Shown: positions 23,076 to 36,465, counted from the first letter of the stretch. The stretch is 64,000 nucleotides of DNA from Callipepla californica brunnescens (GCA_023055505.1 JALIRH010000002.1:1054001-1118000); one strand, 5' to 3'. Notes: generated by a model not told the origin, from the letters alone. Numbers and translations: made by a program.

Positions 23076-25374
23076 AGTTTCTAAGTGGCACAGGATGAAA
23101 CTGAGCAATGCCATGGATACATGGCTGAAAGTCAGTGCCAACAATCTTCCCGCAGTCCAGCAGCATTTAATTTCCCAGGTCGTCTGGGAGTGAAGCTCCA
23201 TTGTTCTCAAGGCACACCTGACTCTTGCCTTGCTGCTGTGGGAAAACTTAAAACATCGACAAAAATCATAGGGATAAAGAAGTCTTTTTTCTTCTGAATG
23301 TCCTCATTTTGTTACTGAATGGTTAAACACTTCAATTCACATACTTGTCTTGACTGTCTGTATGAAGTAATTGCTTATTGTACATGTGCACCTGTATGTA
23401 TGCATATGTAAGAAATCTGGGTGGAACATACCACGAAATGTAATATTGAGTAGGGTTCAGGGCAGAGAAAGAAAACTGCCTGAAGTTAAAAATGTTCTTG
23501 CTTGAATCATTTTCTATAAGACTACTTATGTTGTTAAGTCCTCATCCAATCAATACATTACTTGACTTAATTTTAAATGATGGCAACTTTTTTTTTTGGT
23601 ATGTTGTTAAGTCTAATTAAAAGAAATTAGTCACGAGAGTGACAAATTTATAGCTAACTACAGAATTGCCTCAAGGAATTTTAACCAAACTGGCAAATTC
23701 AGCAGAAGTAATGCCTTGGCACTGAAATTCTTTCTTATGATTAAGTCATTTGTTATGAGGGGTATTCTTTTCTTTTCTCAAATAACTTCTTTTTCTATAC
23801 TTTCTTTTTTGTTAGGACTGGGGAAAAAAGAAATTGTATAATAGTGAGTAATAAAATCTGTCATTCTTGTGAGTAATGCTTTGTAATTAGAAGAAATAAA
23901 AGTAAAGTAAGTACAATGGTGTGTGGTGTGCAGGGCTGGGGGTGTATTGTTGCGTTCAAAGGTTTTTATATTAATAATGATGCTGAACTTTCCACGCTTG
24001 AAGGTTCTGCTTGAATTAGCATCAAAAGGTGCAGAGGTTTATCTGTACTTTCAGTTCCATATGCTGCCAGTGCTATATAAATCTTTCACACGGAGAGAGC
24101 TGGGCTTAGCCCAAATCTTTCTTCAATAAATCCACAATCTGTGAGTGTGAAAGCTCTGGGAAGAAAACTATCAATTGCTAAAACCCTGATTGCCTTTGCA
24201 AACCAGACGCTAGATGGCTGAATTCCCCTCTCAAAAGCTCATGCACACCAGGTCATGCTCTGCCACAGGGACGGAAGGGATTTACTTTTTCCCTTGTCAG
24301 GACTGTCACTTTAACCTTGCTGTTACTCTTGTGCTCCTTCTGCTGCAGAAGCACCTGGAAATGCCAGCCCCATTGCATTAGAGAGGTTGTGCTAGAAATA
24401 ATCTCATGAGCTAATATCAGATCCATAGCTAGGCTGTGGTGGACTGGTCAGCAATCAATTCTCAGAGCTATTATTGCTGTTTTTCTGGCAGCACACTGAC
24501 ATTTTGCAGGATTTATCCAGAGCCAAGCATTTTGACCACTGCACCCTCACTGGCTCAGAAGCAGATGTCTCTGATAGGGCTGCCCCAGAGTTAGGAATTT
24601 GGGAAGGTGGACATTTCCCAGCCTGGGGCAGTCAGCTGGAGAATCTGCCCCAGAGATGGATGTGCTGGGAGACACCTGCAGCTGCTCGGTGAAATTAGCA
24701 TTCTCATTAACTAGCATTTAATGGATTTCCTAATTGCCAGCTAGTAATGAAGTGCACAAGAGTGTCAGATTTGCTGAGCAACTTCAGGGATCTGGGAACT
24801 TCCTACTTCATGGGAATGTGTGTAGTTTTACTTATTTCAACAAAAACTGTTTTTTTCAAAAAGGCCAATAATCCACAAATCCTAATTTCCACCAAACTCT
24901 ATTTCTGCCTTAGATGCTGCAGTGAATGTCGAGCCCACCATTTCCACTGTTAAATTACCTTGAAACATAATGACTACCACTTTTTGGAAACACAATCTTA
25001 TGTCAAGGATAATTTTAACAAACTTGAATTTCCAGTTATTTGACTTAGGAATCTTGGAACACTCGAAGCTATCAACTTTCCCCTCAATATCACAGTTGCT
25101 TTGTCTACTTACAAAAATTTCTGCACAAGAAATGTTCTTCTTACCAACTTTAATTGACTGATGGGACTTTGCTTCCTCAAGTTCATATCATTAGCCCCTT
25201 TTTTTTCTCTTGTAAATTTCAGTTTTTGCTATTTTAGAACTTCTCTACAAGTGAGTGTAATATTATTTTTTTGTACCAGAAACATGACTTCAATAAATAC
25301 TAAATCAAGTAAATACTTTTTGAAGACTGTCTTAATGCTTTTATTGGAAGGTTTCTTCAGGAAATCATCGCGAT
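23076..25374. other. Unannotated stretch
   Basis: About 2.3 kb with no gene or CR1 copy. The part at 24,170-24,760 is less AT-rich and ends in a cluster of TAAT/ATTA cores (24,694-24,748), so it is a candidate non-coding element, by inference only. Confidence 0.45.
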
Positions 25375-25470
25375 AGAGTCACAGAATCATTAAGGTTGGA
25401 AGAGACCACCAAGATCTTCTAGTCCAACCATCAATCCATCACCACCATGCCCAGACCATGCTCATTAATC
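25375..25470 (-). mobile_element. CR1 LINE terminal fragment
   Basis: AGTCACAGAATCATTAAGGT, TTGGAAGAGACCACCAAGAT and CATCACCACCATGCCCAGAC. About 95 bases. Confidence 0.88.
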
Positions 25471-27769
25471 CATCTTCATTATTTCTAAGACTGACTCACC
25501 TTTCTAATCACTTCCATTTTTTGCTTCCAGAGGTAAAAACCTTTCATTTGGCTGTTCTCAGTGCACTTTGGTCACATAGTGTGGTCACTGATTACACATG
25601 TAATAATAACTTCTCTGTTTTATTACTTATCTATGAGCTTCATGCCAGTTGTCACTAAACAAACAACAATGGCAAGAATTTATATTTCAGTGAAGAAGTA
25701 CTTAACAATAGTGGCTCAATGCCTATTTATAGGAACATCCCAGCAAAAAGTCACAATTCACTAAAAATCCTTTCTCCATCAAAAATATCCTTTTGATGTA
25801 CTAAGCCAGTTTATAATTGATGTAGGATGAGATTTTTGTTTCTTTCTATGGCAGTAGCTTCAATCTGGTAGGCATGTGCTTTAGATCTAGTGAAACCAAA
25901 GTAGGTTATATCACCCTGAATTTCTTTATCAACCAGACTTGAAATCCTATCAAAAACATAACAGGTTTCTTTAACGAGACCTACTTTCAGTGGAACAATG
26001 TCATCTGGTGCAGTAGTGATATTTTCAATTTTAGATTTTCTTCTTTTTTTTTTTTATTTTTATGAACTTCTGAATTAACAATAGTTCTACGTGCTGATGA
26101 TCAGTCTTTGCAGTCTAATGTAATAAGCCTGAAAGCCCTCTAGTCCCTTGAAATGACTCCATTTTTTCAAAGCACATTAAAATTAAAGTGATCCCAAAAC
26201 CACTTCTGACACTCCGTAGACTTTTCTAAGAAATTAGAGTATCAACTTTTGTGCTGCAGAGGTTGTCAAATATTTCATTGCAACACCTGTGTTCTCAGTT
26301 GGTAGAAATGTTTATAGGTCAGACTAGTTATATTGGAAAACTTACCATCACGACACAGAACAAATATGAGATTACTGGTGATGCTGTGGGATGTACTGGG
26401 AATGTTTCAATATTCACTCAGCACATGGCTGATGTACTCTGACTGTGTGCCCAGGGAACACTACCAGTGGGAGAATTTTGCTGTATCCAGCTGTTATAAC
26501 CCTTTTTATACACAGAGGTACTAGTGGCTATATTTTATCGGGCCAAACGTACATTGGGGCATTATTCTGTCTCAAACCGTTGCCAACACATAATGCCTTG
26601 TAAAAGGTAAAAGATAAAAACATGCTGTTATTTCCATGGTATATTACCTAGAGGTGGGTGGCTGAGGGAATGCTGCAACCAGAATACTCGAACATACTCT
26701 GCAAAATCAGAAGAGAATGGATATTTTCTGCCCCCACCTAACTGTGATTCAGAACACAGAGTGAAGGTTAACTGCAATGCCCATCTCACCTCTGCTGCTT
26801 TGGCACATGCACAGAGATACAATTTTCTTACTGGAGTGTTGGAGCTCTGAATTCCTTAAGCTGCTTGTCTTTTCCATTTGGTAAATAGTCTGGGAAAAAG
26901 AGCAATGAAAGTAGTGAGACAAAGAGAAGTTTTTATGAACCCACTGAAATGTATGAAGGAACTAAAAGATTAGATGGGAAAGAAAATCACTCGGGGGAAA
27001 AAATGTCCTAGGAGCACTTTTCTTTGTGGGCATCAAATTAAATAAATTATGAGCAAGCCACAGTCTTAAGAGCTACCAGACACAGACACAAACACAAAGT
27101 TACAACAACAGCACTGCCAATATTACAGGCAGTAGCTTTTGATTCTTTCCTGCATTTGCAGCCCTGAAAATTGAATTGACGCTGTGCGTTGGCAGTGTCT
27201 TTGCTGCTAGACATTTAATATTTTCTTTCATTTACTATCTCAATTATTATTTTAGATTTTGATGCTGTTTATTTTGACTACACTGGGTATACTGGCTTAG
27301 AGAGGATTCCAGAATGATTCTTGCAGATTTGTGATCCGAGAAAGTCACTTAAATACCTACCATCTTCTGGGGACATCCATACTGTTTGCTTGCAGGAAAA
27401 TACGGATTTAATCCAAGCTCTGAAATAACAGAGTTGAACTGCTACTTGTAGGAGTGTTGTAGGCACGTGTAAGTCTGTAAGAACCTTAATTTGACACTCT
27501 TCCCTAAGTGTCCTCTAGAGGGTACTGTCATGACATGTCCTGCTCCAGTGACACAACTTTTTCTCTGGTGATAAATTTCCGATCTTCAACAAAAGTTTAT
27601 CCTACATATACATGCATGCACTCACAGATGAAGATATAAATCAGCTTTAACCTCAAGTTTATGAATCTAATATTTCCTTAGCTCCTTCAATATTTGGCCA
27701 GGAGCTTAACTAGATCTGGTTTTCTTTGCTTGGTCAAGAGCAGATTGCTTGGAATGGCTTGATATGCTC
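25471..27769. other. Unannotated AT-rich stretch
   Basis: About 2.3 kb, no gene or transposon recognised. A T-rich tract lies at 26,038-26,060. Confidence 0.5.
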
Positions 27770-28075
27770 CAGTATCATGGAATCAAAGAACTGTTAGAGT
27801 GGGAAGGAATCATTAAAGATCATCTAGTTCAACTCCCTTGAAATGAATGGGGACACCTACTGCTAGATAGGGTGCTTGGAGCTCTGTCCATCCTGATTCA
27901 GGGACAGGGCATCCACCACCCCCCTGTGCAAACTGTTCCAGTGCTTTACTACACTTAGCATAAAAAAAAAAAAACAACACTTTTTTCCCTATATCCAAAT
28001 CTTTTTTAATTTGAAACTATTTCCATTTGTCCTATCAATATCTTTTGCCCTCTTTCCTATCAAGGTTGCCTTGAT
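27770..28075 (-). mobile_element. CR1 LINE 3' fragment
   Basis: CAGTATCATGGAATCAAAGA, GTGGGAAGGAATCATTAAAG and GGGCATCCACCACCCCCCTG, continuing after an inserted A run (27,962-27,973) into ATATCCAAATCTTTTTTAAT and TCCATTTGTCCTATCAATAT. Confidence 0.88.
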
Positions 28076-30835
28076 TCAAGGTCTTTTTAGATTTTAATAC
28101 AACTGCAGAATTACTTAACTCTGGCATGACAAGAAGAGAACGAATGAGCTTGTTTCCAGATTATAACACCTTAGCTCAGGCAGTATGTTTGATCTAGGTC
28201 TCCAGACAAGTTATACTAGTTAATTAGAAATGGTTTCAGGTGGAGAAAGAGTAGTTTATACACAGTTCCGTTGAGGAAGGCCATTTTGACAAGTAGAAAA
28301 GACAAATACTTCTATATAGTTTGGCTCTTTTAGGTCATCTTTTTCTGAAAGCCCCACTGCAAAAGAAAGTTATATCTCACTTGTTATGCGTTGAAGCTGT
28401 AGAAAGCAACTAGACCTCTATCTAATAGAACCTTCAAGGTTAAGTCGAGAGTGCCAGTCACCACTGAGAACAAAATTAGTTTCACTTTTCCATCATTTCT
28501 CAGTGCATTATTGGAACAAATTTGATTTTCTATCTGCAGCTTAGAAGAGAAGTTGCCCTTCTGACTATAAAATTCTTCGACCCAAGAAAGGAGAAGAAAC
28601 AAACCTCCTGTCCCCAAAAACTGCTCCCAGTCTTACACAGAGCAAACAGTCCTATGTAGGCAGTCCTTTCCATTAACAAAGTGCATACCTATTCTTAGGT
28701 ATACTCACGTATGCATTAATATGCAAAAAAAAAAAAAAACCTTCCCCATTTCCTCAGATGAGATTCTGACGTTACCTAGTTTGCCTTTGAAATGTGGGTA
28801 TGTTTTTCTCCCTTGCGTGGTGTATGAATAGTATGTGCTCTACTTAGAAGGGAAGCTGAAATAGAGGTGTGCATGCACCCATGCCCGTAAATCTACTTTT
28901 AGAAGGCAGAAATCCCAGTTCCCTAAGCACCTCCAGGTCCACTCCATAAATCTCTGCTAGGAATTTTATCTCCACAGAGCACAACTTGAAAAATTATGCA
29001 CATACTGAGAAACTCGCTGAAAAAGTGGGGCAACCCAGTGTTATTTTAAAATGTCTTCTCCGTACCTTACTGACGTGCTATCGTATTTTCTGCAGCTTTC
29101 ACATCATGCTTGCTGATCAGACAATTTATTAAGGACTGTGTGGGGAATACTGAAACGAACAGCTAACCACCCTGAATATTGATGTTTAAGGGAATAGTAA
29201 GCTTCCAAATAATTTTTTTTTTTTTTTTTTGAAGTGGCAAACTTTATCAGAGCGTGTTGTAGAAGCAGAAACAAACATTTATATCCTGCATCATCATTTC
29301 AGATTAACACATTTTGCAAGATATTAATACTTAATAAGAAAAACACATGGAAAACTGATTCATTTATTTTATTTCCCTTCAGGTATGCAGAATTTGCAAG
29401 AAAGGACATCCACAGCAAATTTTCACTAAGTTTGATCAAACATTATTTTTCTCTGGTAAACTGAAAGAAAGATAATGCTTTCATTCAAAGACAGTATTTC
29501 CCTTAAGTGCTCAATTAGTTTTAATTCTGTTGACGTATAATTTGAGTCAAACAAAAGCCATTTCCAGATATAAATTCAAAGTACTTCATTTTGAAGATTT
29601 TTGTGCTCCCTGCTATGTTTTCTATTTCTCTATCTGCAACTCAAATAAATAGGTGAAATTAGTGAAAACCCAGAAAATATACTGAATTTTCCAAAGGGGC
29701 ATTTTTTCATGTATTCTCAGACCAAGAATTCAAATCCAGATTTTTTTTTTCTTTTCTATGTATTATCTGAACTTAGTGGGAAGAGTGCCCCAGGGCTCCA
29801 CACTTACCCTAAGTGTTCTCAATAGCTGGACCACTACATCAGTCTCTCTGGTGTACAGCACTGGAGCTTTAAGAGTTACTGTTATTAATGCTTAAATAAA
29901 TAAATACATAAATAAATAAAACACTTTTCAATTACAGCATGCCTTGGTTTAATTTCCTACAAAACTGTATTGAGGAATGAAAATATGCAGTTAATGCTCT
30001 GCATTTAGTAATCTCATTTATGTCTCTGATGCCTATATAAGAAACTTGCTTCAGTCTCTGTTTCCTCCACTCATTTTCCTGCTGAGGATTTATAATTACT
30101 ATTGATATTAATGTTAATGCTTTTAATGAATTCGGACATGTGCAAATGGGCACACAGTTACTGCTGTGCAAGCAGGGAGGCAGAGGAATGAGGAACAAAC
30201 ATAGGTAAGACTGTGAATAGCATATACATGATGTCCTGAGAGCCATATATGCTCATACTGTAGTCCAGACACAAGATATCTCCAATTCAGATTTAAGCCA
30301 CATGGCTTAGCTCATAGTAGCAGGTTGGTTACACTGTTGTGAACACCAGAATTAGGACCATGAATAAATAATTTGTATTTCAATTTACTGCAGCTAAAAT
30401 GTGCAGTTTAAAGCTAGATTTTTCAGTTACTTGCTCTTCATACATTGACTTTCTAGTTAAAAGTGCCCTTAGTTCTATCTGTGTCAACTGGAGCTAGTGC
30501 CAAAGAAGGGTCATTTGGAATTTCTTATAAATGCAAATTGTCTTCCATTCCAGCTTTAATAAATATCCTGTCATCTGAATTAGCAGTTGATTGCATTAAA
30601 CAGAACTGACTTAATTCCACTGCCCCTTAGCTGAACCATGCCTATAAATGAAAAGGACATAAGAAGTTGAGAAAAAGCCCTTGAACTGCCTTGATGGAAC
30701 TCTGGGAGCTCTTCCTTTCTATACCTCAGAAGGAATCTTTCCATCAAAGAAGAAGTGATGATTGTTACTTCCAGTTTGTTTTGTAGTGTCTCCTCTGGAC
30801 AAAGAGGAGTGGTTTGGAAACAGAATTTTCCCCTA
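28076..30835. other. Unannotated AT-rich stretch
   Basis: About 2.8 kb. Holds an A run near 28,725-28,739, a T run at 29,212-29,231 and AAAT repeats near 29,892-29,922. No gene recognised; a 104-codon minus frame at 29,932-30,246 has no supporting signals. Confidence 0.5.
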
Positions 30836-30930
30836 TAGTATCATAGAGTTGTTTGAGATGGAAGGAACTTTTAAAGGCCATTCAGTCCAAATCCCTTGCA
30901 ATGAACGTGAACATCTACATTTTTACCTTT
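30836..30930 (-). mobile_element. CR1 LINE terminal fragment
   Basis: TAGTATCATAGAGTTGTTTG, AGATGGAAGGAACTTTTAAA and GGCCATTCAGTCCAAATCCC. It ends about 25 bases before an oppositely oriented CR1, giving a head-to-head pair. Confidence 0.88.
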
Positions 30931-30954
30931 TTACATTTACATCTACCAAGAAAG

Positions 30955-31578
30955 TCAACTGTATCCTGGGCTGCATCAAAAAAAGTGAGACCAGCAGGTA
31001 AAGGGGAGTGATCCTGCCCCCTATTCTTGCAGTGGTGTGGTTTCACTTGGAGTACTGTGTCGAGATGCGGAGTCCTAGGTACAGGAGAGATGTGGATCTG
31101 TTGGACCATATCTAGAGGAGGGCCACAAAAATGTTCAAAGGGATGGAACAACTCTCCTACTAGGACAGGCTGAGACAGCTGGGACTGTTCAGTCTGGAGA
31201 ACAAAAGGCTCTTGGGAGATCTGAGAGTGGTCTTTCAGTATCTATAGGGGATCTATAAGAAGGAATGGGGCAGGCTCTTTAGTAGGGTCTGCTGTGATAG
31301 GACAAGTGGAAACAGTTTTAAGCTTAAAGACAGTAGATTTGGATCAGATATAAGGAAAATGTCTTTTACAGTGAGGGTGGTGAGGCACTTGAACACGTTG
31401 CCCAGAGATGTGGTGAATATCCTGACCCTGGAGACTTCCAAGGCAAGGCTGGATCAGGCTCTGAGCAACCTGATCTAGCTGTGGATGTCCCTGTTCATTT
31501 CAGAGGAGTTGGACTAGATGACTTTTAAACATCTCTTCCAATTCTAAGGTTTCTGTGATTCTGTGATTCTATTTTGGT
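30955..31578 (+). mobile_element. CR1 LINE, 5'-truncated copy
   Basis: Begins in the ORF2 end (TATCCTGGGCTGCATCAAAA, then TGGAGTACTGTGTCGAGATG) and runs through TAGGACAGGCTGAGACAGCT and GTTGCCCAGAGATGTGGTGA to GGAGTTGGACTAGATGACTT and TTCTGTGATTCTGTGATTCT. Stops and frameshifts throughout. Confidence 0.92.
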
Positions 31579-33538
31579 GTCCTTAAATGTGTATAGATTT
31601 CTAGTGGTGAGTTTATAACTCTAGATTCCTGTCCTGTAACAGGGAAGGCAGCCTGCAGTCCTGTCACCTGCCTGACAGGCGCTGTGCACACCAAGCAGAT
31701 CTAAGTGGAGGTGCCCACAGATCAATAGCACTCTTCAGTAAGGATGAAGTCATTAAGCAATGTTGTGTTTATCCTATGCTGATCACTTGCAGCCTCTGTT
31801 ATCAGCAGAGAAGTGGCTCAAGAGAATGGTTAACACTGTTCTATCATGGACATCCAAGCTGACAAGCATTTTCACTTTCTAGGAGCAAGTCTTTTCCCAT
31901 CAAAAGTATTTTCACACTGAGTAAAGAAGTCACTGAACATTTCTTGTCCAAAATGAAGAATTGAGAATCATAGAATCGTGGAATAGATTTGTTACGTTTT
32001 CAGTTACTTAGACAAAATCTTGGATGTGGACATTCAAATAGCTTACCAGAACTCATCCACCTATGGTTGGATAAGGAACACCCTGAGCTTAATTTCCCTG
32101 TATCTGATAGTTCATACCAATGAGATTCTTGAGTAGCCCTTGGGATGAGACCTGGAGCTTAATGCAGACACAGTAGCCCTAGTGAGGGGAAAAAAAAGCA
32201 AACACAATAATAACAAAAAAACTTAGGAGAGGGCAGGAGATGAATGAAGGAGGTAGATGGGGAAAAACTAGCACCAAAGGCAAAAAGTGGCTTAAACTGA
32301 AGTCAGCCAAGCTATTCTTCCTGCTTTTTCTTTTTTTTTTTAATTATGAGTATTATGACATAAATCATGAAAGCTTCTCACTCAGTAATGAGCTCTCATT
32401 TTCAAGGACTTCATTGCTATGTGTGCAGCAGTTCTGTATCAGGGTTCAACCAACTGTGACAGATAAGAGAAACAAAACTGCAAAGGTGCAGATGGTCATA
32501 TCAGACATTTGCATATCCTTGGTTTAATAACCAAGCTATCAAACAGATAATAATAATAGGAAATTGCAGGCATTATCCTCTAGTCAAGAGCTCTAAGCAC
32601 TTTGATCTTGGCAGGGGTTCATGACATCCAGTTGAAACTTCTCTGTCTGGGCAGGGTTGTGCCTTCTTCAGTCCTGCCTTGGTTTACATAGTGAAATGGT
32701 TTGTCCCTCTCTGAAAGAAACTTAGAGTCATGTTCATATCTTCAGAGAGGACTATGGATTTTCGTCCTTCTGGACTCTTTGTATTTGGACATTCTTAATC
32801 TTAGACAGGAACAGCCATATTTATGGGAATCCCACAACTGTGAAACTCACTGCTGCCATCTGTGCAGGCATCCATCGTCTTCTCAGATGTGCTATTACCT
32901 TTCCTCAGTGCAATGAGAGAACTAGAATGGCCTGTGTCTCTAAAGAGTAACTTAACCAGAGATGCTTGAGTTGGAATCCACCTCATTTCGCCTTAGAGAA
33001 CTCCATCTGAGCTAGTCACATACTTTATAATTATAGCAGATGAGTTTTTAGGGTGTGATTCTTCTGACTTTCATTAGCCACCTGCTATAGGAGGGGATAA
33101 ATTGTGCCTCAGCTTTGTGGCATTGCTTCCCTTCAGCTGTGCAGGGAGATGAGTGACTAAGAGACAGAGAATTCCATCCTGAGTGAGAAGAGGGCCAAAA
33201 TTTCACTGCACACAGTTATCTCAGAATTCTAAAGGTGGCATGTTATGGTCTACAGTTAGTCAAGAGGACTGCACCTGCTTGGTAAAGGACATCCATCCTA
33301 TGACTTTTATCAACTTAAGAGAGCTAAAAAGTCTTCAAGAGCTCTGATCCAGAGGCCAGATAATGCACATAACTCAACAGTATTGAACTACAGATGCACT
33401 CAAAAGCACAGGTATCCAGATCTGAGAATCTTCTAGGGGTGCAATATTTTGCCCTACATCTTTAACAAAAGTCTTCTTGTAGCCTTCCTACTACACTGAT
33501 GCTTTTCTGAATGCATCAATGAAAGCGTTTACCTATGG
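31579..33538. other. Unannotated stretch
   Basis: About 2 kb. AATCATAGAATCGTGGAATA at 31,967-31,986 looks like a bare CR1 tail but lacks the adjoining CR1 body. No gene recognised. Confidence 0.45.
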
Positions 33539-33740
33539 AAAATCACAGAACTGTTTGAGTTGGAAGGGATCCTAAAAGATCATCTAGTCCAAATCCCCTG
33601 CAATGAATCTACATGTTACAATGACATCTACAGCTAGATTAGATTGCTCAGAGCCTGGTTCAGCCTGGATCTTGAACGTGTCCAGGGATGGGGCAAGCAC
33701 CACCTCTCTGGACAGAAAGAAGTTCTTCCCTATGATGACT
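33539..33740 (-). mobile_element. CR1 LINE 3' fragment
   Basis: AATCACAGAACTGTTTGAGT, TTGGAAGGGATCCTAAAAGA and ATTGCTCAGAGCCTGGTTCA, ending near AAGTTCTTCCCTATGATGAC. Some internal bases are missing compared with the other copies. Confidence 0.88.
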
Positions 33741-34615
33741 AAGGCTGTTGGTGTGCTAGAAATCATATGATCTCCTTAAAACCTGACCATACAATGCTCT
33801 TGTCTCAGAATAAGCTATAGAAACCCTCTAGGCTGGGACTAGAAGGAATCCTCCCTCCAGTTTCTTTCCCAGCTATGTATTTTATAGATTCATCTCTTGT
33901 TTCTTGTCCTAGCCCACTGGGTGTAATTAGGCAACCCCAGAGCTAACAGTGTCTGCTAGACTTGCTGAAGACGCAGAGGGAAACACTTGTCAGTCACCCA
34001 CCAGGAAGGCTGCCCTTGCTAAACGAAGCAATGTGCCATGACCTATATCATAGGCACCCACCTACACCGTGTGTGGGCTGCGTCTTCTCCTGGGGGGAAA
34101 CCCAGCAGATGTGTGTGGGTATTATTCCAATTAGTTTTCACGTTGTCACTGTGAGTGTAATACAGAGACATGCTGGCATGTCCTGCATGACAGCCTTCTG
34201 CCAACAAATTAGACTCCCCTTGCTACTGGGAAGATATCATTTATTTGCAAATCTGTCCAAAGTCTTACATATATTTGTGGTATTCTATGAAAATAGACTT
34301 TATTTATTATTTTTTTTTAGAAACATATATCTGCCTCTAAGCGTGTGGAACTACATCCCTCTCTACATACAATACTTGGCTGGCATTTTCCAAACTCAGC
34401 AATTTAAGCAACAGATGAGCTGAGTTTTTTTTAATCCTTATGTGTCATTAGTTAACAGCCTGTGTGCTTCTATCCCAGGGAGGAAAAAGCCCGCAGCTGA
34501 AACCCCAGTCCCTTTCTCACAGGCTGAGTCAGCGGGAGATACTTATTTTTATCTTGCTGAAGGGCAAGGGGAGGGAAAGAAAGGACTCGCATTGCTCACA
34601 CCACTCAGAAGGAAC
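33741..34615. other. Unannotated stretch
   Basis: Contains a 153-codon plus-strand open frame (33,962-34,423). It shows no domain, no good splice context and an AT-rich end, so I treat it as chance. The sequence is otherwise unique-looking. Confidence 0.45.
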
Positions 34616-34835
34616 AGGTCACAGAACCTCAGACTAACAGAATGGTTGAGGTTGGAAAGAACCTCTGAGTCCATCTGGTCCAGCCCTCTGCTCCAGCAGG
34701 GGATATCTACAGCACAGTGCCCAGGACCAGATCCAACCTCTTTTCACAGGAAAAATGCTCCAGGCCCTTCAGCATCTTTATTGTTGGCCTCTCTCCAATA
34801 TGTCCATGTCTCTCTTGTACTGAGGTCCACCAGCA
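34616..34835 (-). mobile_element. Internally deleted CR1 LINE
   Basis: The 3' part (34,616 to about 34,740: GGTTGGAAAGAACCTCTGAG and CCCTCTGCTCCAGCAGGGGA) is joined to a piece that normally lies several hundred bases further upstream in CR1 (about 34,750-34,830: GCTCCAGGCCCTTCAGCATC, ATATGTCCATGTCTCTCTTG). The segment between is gone. Confidence 0.75.
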
Positions 34836-34992
34836 CCACATGCATGGTAAGGTCCTGAGCCAAGGCAGGCCTTTTTCTAATTTTCAGGAGAGAAAGTAGT
34901 TGTTAATTGGATATCTTGTTCTAAGCTACTTTTGTTCTCCAACCCCTCTGCTTCACATCTGTCTTATAAATATCTGATTTAATGCTATACAT

Positions 34993-35195
34993 AGTCATAG
35001 AAATATAGGATCATTAAGGATGGAAAAGACAGGTAAGATCAAGTCCAACTGCTGACCCATCCTCATCACACCCATTAAATCATGTTCCTCAGTGCCATAT
35101 CTTCCCTATTCTTGAACATCTCTGGGGATGTTGACTCCACCCCTTCCCCTGGGCAACCACTCTTTGAGAGAAGAAATTTATCCTCATCTTCACCT
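34993..35195 (-). mobile_element. CR1 LINE 3' fragment
   Basis: AGTCATAGAAATATAGGATC, AAGGATGGAAAAGACAGGTA, then TTCCTCAGTGCCATATCTTC and AGAGAAGAAATTTATCCTCA. Slightly shortened inside compared with related copies. Confidence 0.87.
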
Positions 35196-36216
35196 CCTCT
35201 CCAAAGCATCCTCCCTAGATATGGTGAGTAGTACCCAAAGTGGTGGGAATAATGCATCCATGGGCCTGAAATCCCAAAGTTGTTCAGGGTTTGTGAGTTT
35301 CATGTTTAGGCTTCACCATCCAGGAAAGAAAAGAGCTGTTAGTGGTCACATAATCTGTCTTCTGGCTTACAGCAAACTAATGGACGCTACAAGTACCCCT
35401 TGCTGCTCACTTTCACTTGCATTAGGACAGTGGGAAAAATAAAGGCTTTCTAAATCCTGGAGAGATGTTACAATAAATGTCAAAAATGCTAGCGAGTATG
35501 AACTATTCTTTTTATTTACAGGCTATGCTCTGTCTTAGAGGAAAATCTGTTACTTAAGTCTACAAGTACAGAGTGAAATGGAGCAACACACACAGCTCCT
35601 TCAAAGGAGCTGAGCAGATGGAGGAAGAGTCAGCAAGTAGATAGTTTACTTGCTTTCAAAACTTTTCAACAGCCACATCTCTTCCCCCTCCCCACCTCTG
35701 TTTGTTGCTAGATGATGAATAGTAATGTCTCTGGAATTAGTTCATAGCCTAATAAACACACAGATTTGCAGCTATTCTGATTTTAGGAAATGGTCATTCT
35801 TCTCTCTGTCCTGTTCTGTTAGCCATTAGGAAAACCTTTATTGGTGTTATAACTTGGTTTGCCCTTTAATTAAAGACAAAACACTTTGCTAACTGAAAAT
35901 TGGGTTGTGATAACCCTCAGCTCAAGTATTTATGTATCCATTTATTTTACTTTATTTCTATTTAGGAAAGGATTGGAGATTTGAATACTCTACATATACA
36001 CAAACATCCTCTGCCTGCACATCTAGGGCACGTCAACAGGGACATCACTCATTCCAGATCATAAATATTAAAGTAGGCATAAGATAAGCCAGGGAACACG
36101 TTGAAGGGCAGAAGTTATTCCTACATTCAGTTATACCTATTTGTCTCAATCATTTTCAGCAGCACTGAAACCCCAAAAACTCCCCTTCACGCTGTTCTTG
36201 TGTAGAGCGCTGAACC
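35196..36216. other. Unannotated stretch
   Basis: No gene or repeat recognised. Confidence 0.45.
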
Positions 36217-36282
36217 TAGAATCATAGAATATCCTGAGTTGAAAGGAAACCTTAAGGATCATCGAATCCAACTGCTGAAATT
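36217..36282 (-). mobile_element. CR1 LINE terminal fragment
   Basis: AGAATCATAGAATATCCTGA, GTTGAAAGGAAACCTTAAGG and ATCGAATCCAACTGCTG. The first of three minus-strand CR1 pieces within 700 bases. Confidence 0.85.
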
Positions 36283-36397
36283 TTTTTGGCACAGGGAAAA
36301 GCCATAGGGGTGTCAGGAAGTCTGACCCACTGTCTGTAAATCCAACCTCTGTAAACCTAACCGAGACTTTCAACATCCCCCCAAAAGACTGAAGACT

Positions 36398-36465
36398 ATA
36401 GAATCATAGAATAACAGCTTAGGTTTGAAGGGACCTTAAAGCCAATACAGCTCCTTTGTAACTAA
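36398..36465 (-). mobile_element. CR1 LINE terminal fragment
   Basis: ATAGAATCATAGAATAACAG, TTTGAAGGGACCTTAAAGCC. Its own tail shows that it is a separate insertion. Confidence 0.82.

Noticed and set aside
31967..31990. Isolated CR1 octamer-like tail
   Set aside because: The adjoining CR1 body is not recognisable, so I did not call an element.
33962..34423. 153-codon plus frame
   Set aside because: No recognisable domain; composition follows the local bases and it runs into T-rich DNA.
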